Positions 6,496-8,177 of a stretch of 8,177 nucleotides of DNA are shown here, one piece after another; position 1 is the stretch's first letter; the number at the start of each line of letters is the position of its first letter. Under the pieces are notes generated by a model. That model was given only the letters and a program-made list of their open reading frames with translations, was not told the origin of the DNA and searched no databases. The stretch is from Acidobacteriota bacterium (lineage in GTDB: Bacteria > Acidobacteriota > Vicinamibacteria > Vicinamibacterales > 2-12-FULL-66-21): contig JAIVJE010000068.1 of NCBI GenBank assembly GCA_020200195.1, positions 1 to 8,177 of the forward strand, in the 5' to 3' direction. Made by a program: the position numbers and the translations under genes.

Positions 6496-8177
6496 CGCTC
6501 GATGACGATGCGGATTGGTCCGAACGTGTCGGGGTGTTTGATGACGACCCATCCGCGGTCGATCGTCCAGCCTGACGCCTCCGACTCGAAGGCGCCCGGT
6601 GTGCGCCGGGGCAGCGCCTGATCGTTTCCGGCTACAACGCGCGCGGGCTCTCCCTCCCACGGCATCGAGATGATGAGGCTTCGCGCCGCCGGCCGGTAAG
6701 AACCCGACGGCGGAGCGATGTCGACGCTCTGCCGGGCTCTGTCGGCGGCAGCGATCGTGACCTGCCGCTCGGTTGATCCTCCCCGCGTGTAGTCCAGAGT
6801 TTCTCCATCATCCTCGTAGATCGTGGCGACCCGTTGCGGCCCGGGATAAATCTTCAGATGGAGCGGCCGCCCCGGCATTTCACCCGTATGTTGAACCACG
6901 GGCTGGGTGAACAGCGCGGCGCCAGCCCGAACGAAGATCGGAATGGAGGCGAGCGTGACGGGCACGCGGATTCGCGTGCCGCCCTGATGCCGGGCTCCAG
7001 TCCAGAAATCGAACCAGTCCCCTTTGGGCAGATACACTTCACGTTCTGCGAGTCCTTCTCGAAGAACCGGCGCGACCAGCAGGTCGCTGCCGAACATGAA
7101 CTGATCCTCCATGCCGTAGGTGTTCGGGTCGTCGGGGAATTCGAGCAGCATCGCCCGCATCGCCGGAACACCGGTTAGGCTGGCCTCGCGCATGACGTTG
7201 TAAATGTACGGCAGCAATTCGTAGCGCAGCTCGATCGCCCGCCGGTTCAGCGCCTCATGCACCGTTCCGAACGACCAGGGTTCCTGGTCGGGCGTCCCGA
7301 GCGCGCTATGGCTCCGCATGAAGGGATAGAACACGCCCGCCTGGAGCCACCGCGTGTACAACTCGGCGGACGGGGTCTCCGCGAACCCTCCGATGTCGCT
7401 CCCGACGAAAGACATTCCAGACAGCCCCATCCCCATCAACGTGGAAATCGATCCCCGAAGATGGGACCAGTCGCTGACATTGTCCCCGGGCCACAGCGCG
7501 GAGTAGCGTTGGCCTCCCGCGAACGAGGCACGGCTGAGGATGAAAGGACGTGAGTTTGGCTGCAGTCGAAGGAGGCCCTCGTAGGTCGCGCGGGTCATGA
7601 GCAAGCCGTACACGTTGTGGATCTCGCGATGATCCGTCGGCTGTCCCTCGTTGTCGTGCCGAACTGTCAGCGGCATGGTGCCGCTGGCCGTGTCGAACAC
7701 GGCCGGCTCGTTCATGTCGTTCCATATGCCGGCGACGCCGGCCTTCAATAGGGGCGCATAGAGTCCTCCCCACCACTCGCGGGCCGCCGGTTTGCTGAAA
7801 TCGGGAAAGACGCTCGCCCCCGGGTTCTTTTCGGCCTGTGAGGGCCAGACCGGTGCTTCGTAGACGCTGCCGTCTGGATTCTTCACGAGATGGCCACCCG
7901 CGAGACCCGAGTCGTAGGGCGCCCAGCCAGGCTGTTTCTTCGGATGAGGGTCGACGATGGGAACCGTCCGCAGTCCAAGTCGACGGAGATCTGCGATCAG
8001 CCCCGGCGGATCTGGAAACCGCTCGGCGTCCCAGGTGAACGGGTTGTACCCGTCCTGGTAGTGAATGTCGAGCCAGATCACGTCGGCCGGAATGCGCCGC
8101 TCGCGGAAGTTGTGCGCGACGAAACGGACCCGCGAGTCCGGGTAATAGCTATACCGGCATTGGTGGTAGCCAAGCGC
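6492..8177 (-). CDS. Glycoside hydrolase family 31 alpha-glucosidase-type enzyme, 5' end outside window
   Basis: The frame is open from the right edge (8177) to a TGA (6494-6492) and gives 561 visible residues; about 200-280 N-terminal residues of the usual N-terminal beta-sandwich are outside. Counting from the edge, the sequence begins ALGYHQCRYSYYPDSRV, the well-known GH31 start of the catalytic (beta/alpha)8 barrel, then VIWLDIHYQDGYNPFTWD. The catalytic nucleophile is Asp154 in GIWNDMNEPAVF (codon 7718-7716), and the acid/base is Asp232 in LWPGDNVSDW (codon 7484-7482). Other conserved stretches are MSFVGSDIGGF, FYPFMRSHS, RYELLPYIYNVM and FGSDLLVAPVL. The end holds the distal beta-sandwich with a DUF5110-like part (IYPGPQRVATIYEDDGETLDY). 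GH31 enzymes cut alpha-glucosidic or alpha-xylosidic bonds from the non-reducing end with retention. The motif usually read as LDID is LDIH here. Substrate and cellular location cannot be settled without the N-terminus. It converges on the receptor gene and probably starts from its own promoter outside the window. Confidence 0.93.
   Translation of the reverse strand, partial: ALGYHQCRYSYYPDSRVRFVAHNFRERRIPADVIWLDIHYQDGYNPFTWDAERFPDPPGLIADLRRLGLRTVPIVDPHPKKQPGWAPYDSGLAGGHLVKNPDGSVYEAPVWPSQAEKNPGASVFPDFSKPAAREWWGGLYAPLLKAGVAGIWNDMNEPAVFDTASGTMPLTVRHDNEGQPTDHREIHNVYGLLMTRATYEGLLRLQPNSRPFILSRASFAGGQRYSALWPGDNVSDWSHLRGSISTLMGMGLSGMSFVGSDIGGFAETPSAELYTRWLQAGVFYPFMRSHSALGTPDQEPWSFGTVHEALNRRAIELRYELLPYIYNVMREASLTGVPAMRAMLLEFPDDPNTYGMEDQFMFGSDLLVAPVLREGLAEREVYLPKGDWFDFWTGARHQGGTRIRVPVTLASIPIFVRAGAALFTQPVVQHTGEMPGRPLHLKIYPGPQRVATIYEDDGETLDYTRGGSTERQVTIAAADRARQSVDIAPPSGSYRPAARSLIISMPWEGEPARVVAGNDQALPRRTPGAFESEASGWTIDRGWVVIKHPDTFGPIRIVIER

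Noticed and set aside
5956..6621. Plus-strand open frame crossing the receptor 3' end, the terminator, both repeats and the GH31 3' end
   Set aside because: It is out of frame with the receptor and reads through a terminator and the palindromes (giving repeated VRLVRLKPDTTRADSQ); not a real gene.

Overview
The window is GC-rich and densely coded. It holds four protein-coding loci, two of them cut by the window edges. The gene set points to a member of the Acidobacteriota, perhaps a Vicinamibacteria-like lineage: a very large Oar-like TonB-dependent receptor with an N-terminal carboxypeptidase-regulatory-like domain, a sulfatase-superfamily protein fused to a TPR tail, an exported TPR protein, and a short palindromic GTCCGGCT-AA-AGCCGGAC repeat. 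The taxonomic call is inference from family content and remembered repeat sequence, not from a marker gene.

Layout. On the minus strand from about 2772 down to the left edge lies a two-gene unit: a sulfatase-like/TPR gene (2772 to 933), followed after a short gap by an exported TPR protein (866 to beyond position 1). The sulfatase-like gene is broken. Its N-terminal part stops at 2491, and the C-terminal part continues in another frame. About 80-100 residues usually present between the two parts are missing, so this is either a recent deletion pseudogene or an assembly error. Diverging from it, a 1154-residue TonB-dependent receptor (2876-6340, plus strand) has a clear sigma70-type promoter (2790-2817), a Shine-Dalgarno-like site and a signal peptide. 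It ends at a strong 12-bp stem terminator (6365-6399).

Between this terminator and the next gene are two perfect tandem copies of a 48-bp unit (6400-6495), each carrying an 8-bp palindrome. The second copy runs into the stop codon of the convergent gene. That gene, on the minus strand from 6492 to beyond the right edge, is a glycoside hydrolase family 31 alpha-glucosidase/alpha-xylosidase-type enzyme with its catalytic Asp residues intact and its N-terminus outside the window.

How the genes may work together. The receptor would import a ligand across the outer membrane, and the GH31 enzyme would cut alpha-linked glycosides. The exported or anchored TPR and sulfatase-like proteins would act at or beyond the inner membrane. 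A glycan-uptake role is plausible but unproven: there is no SusD-like protein, no visible regulator, and the GH31 gene is convergent rather than co-transcribed. I see no RNA gene, IS element, CRISPR array, phage gene or clear novel defence system. The most notable points are the broken sulfatase gene, the 48-bp tandem repeat at the GH31 stop codon, and a 12-residue EF-hand-like loop in the receptor.
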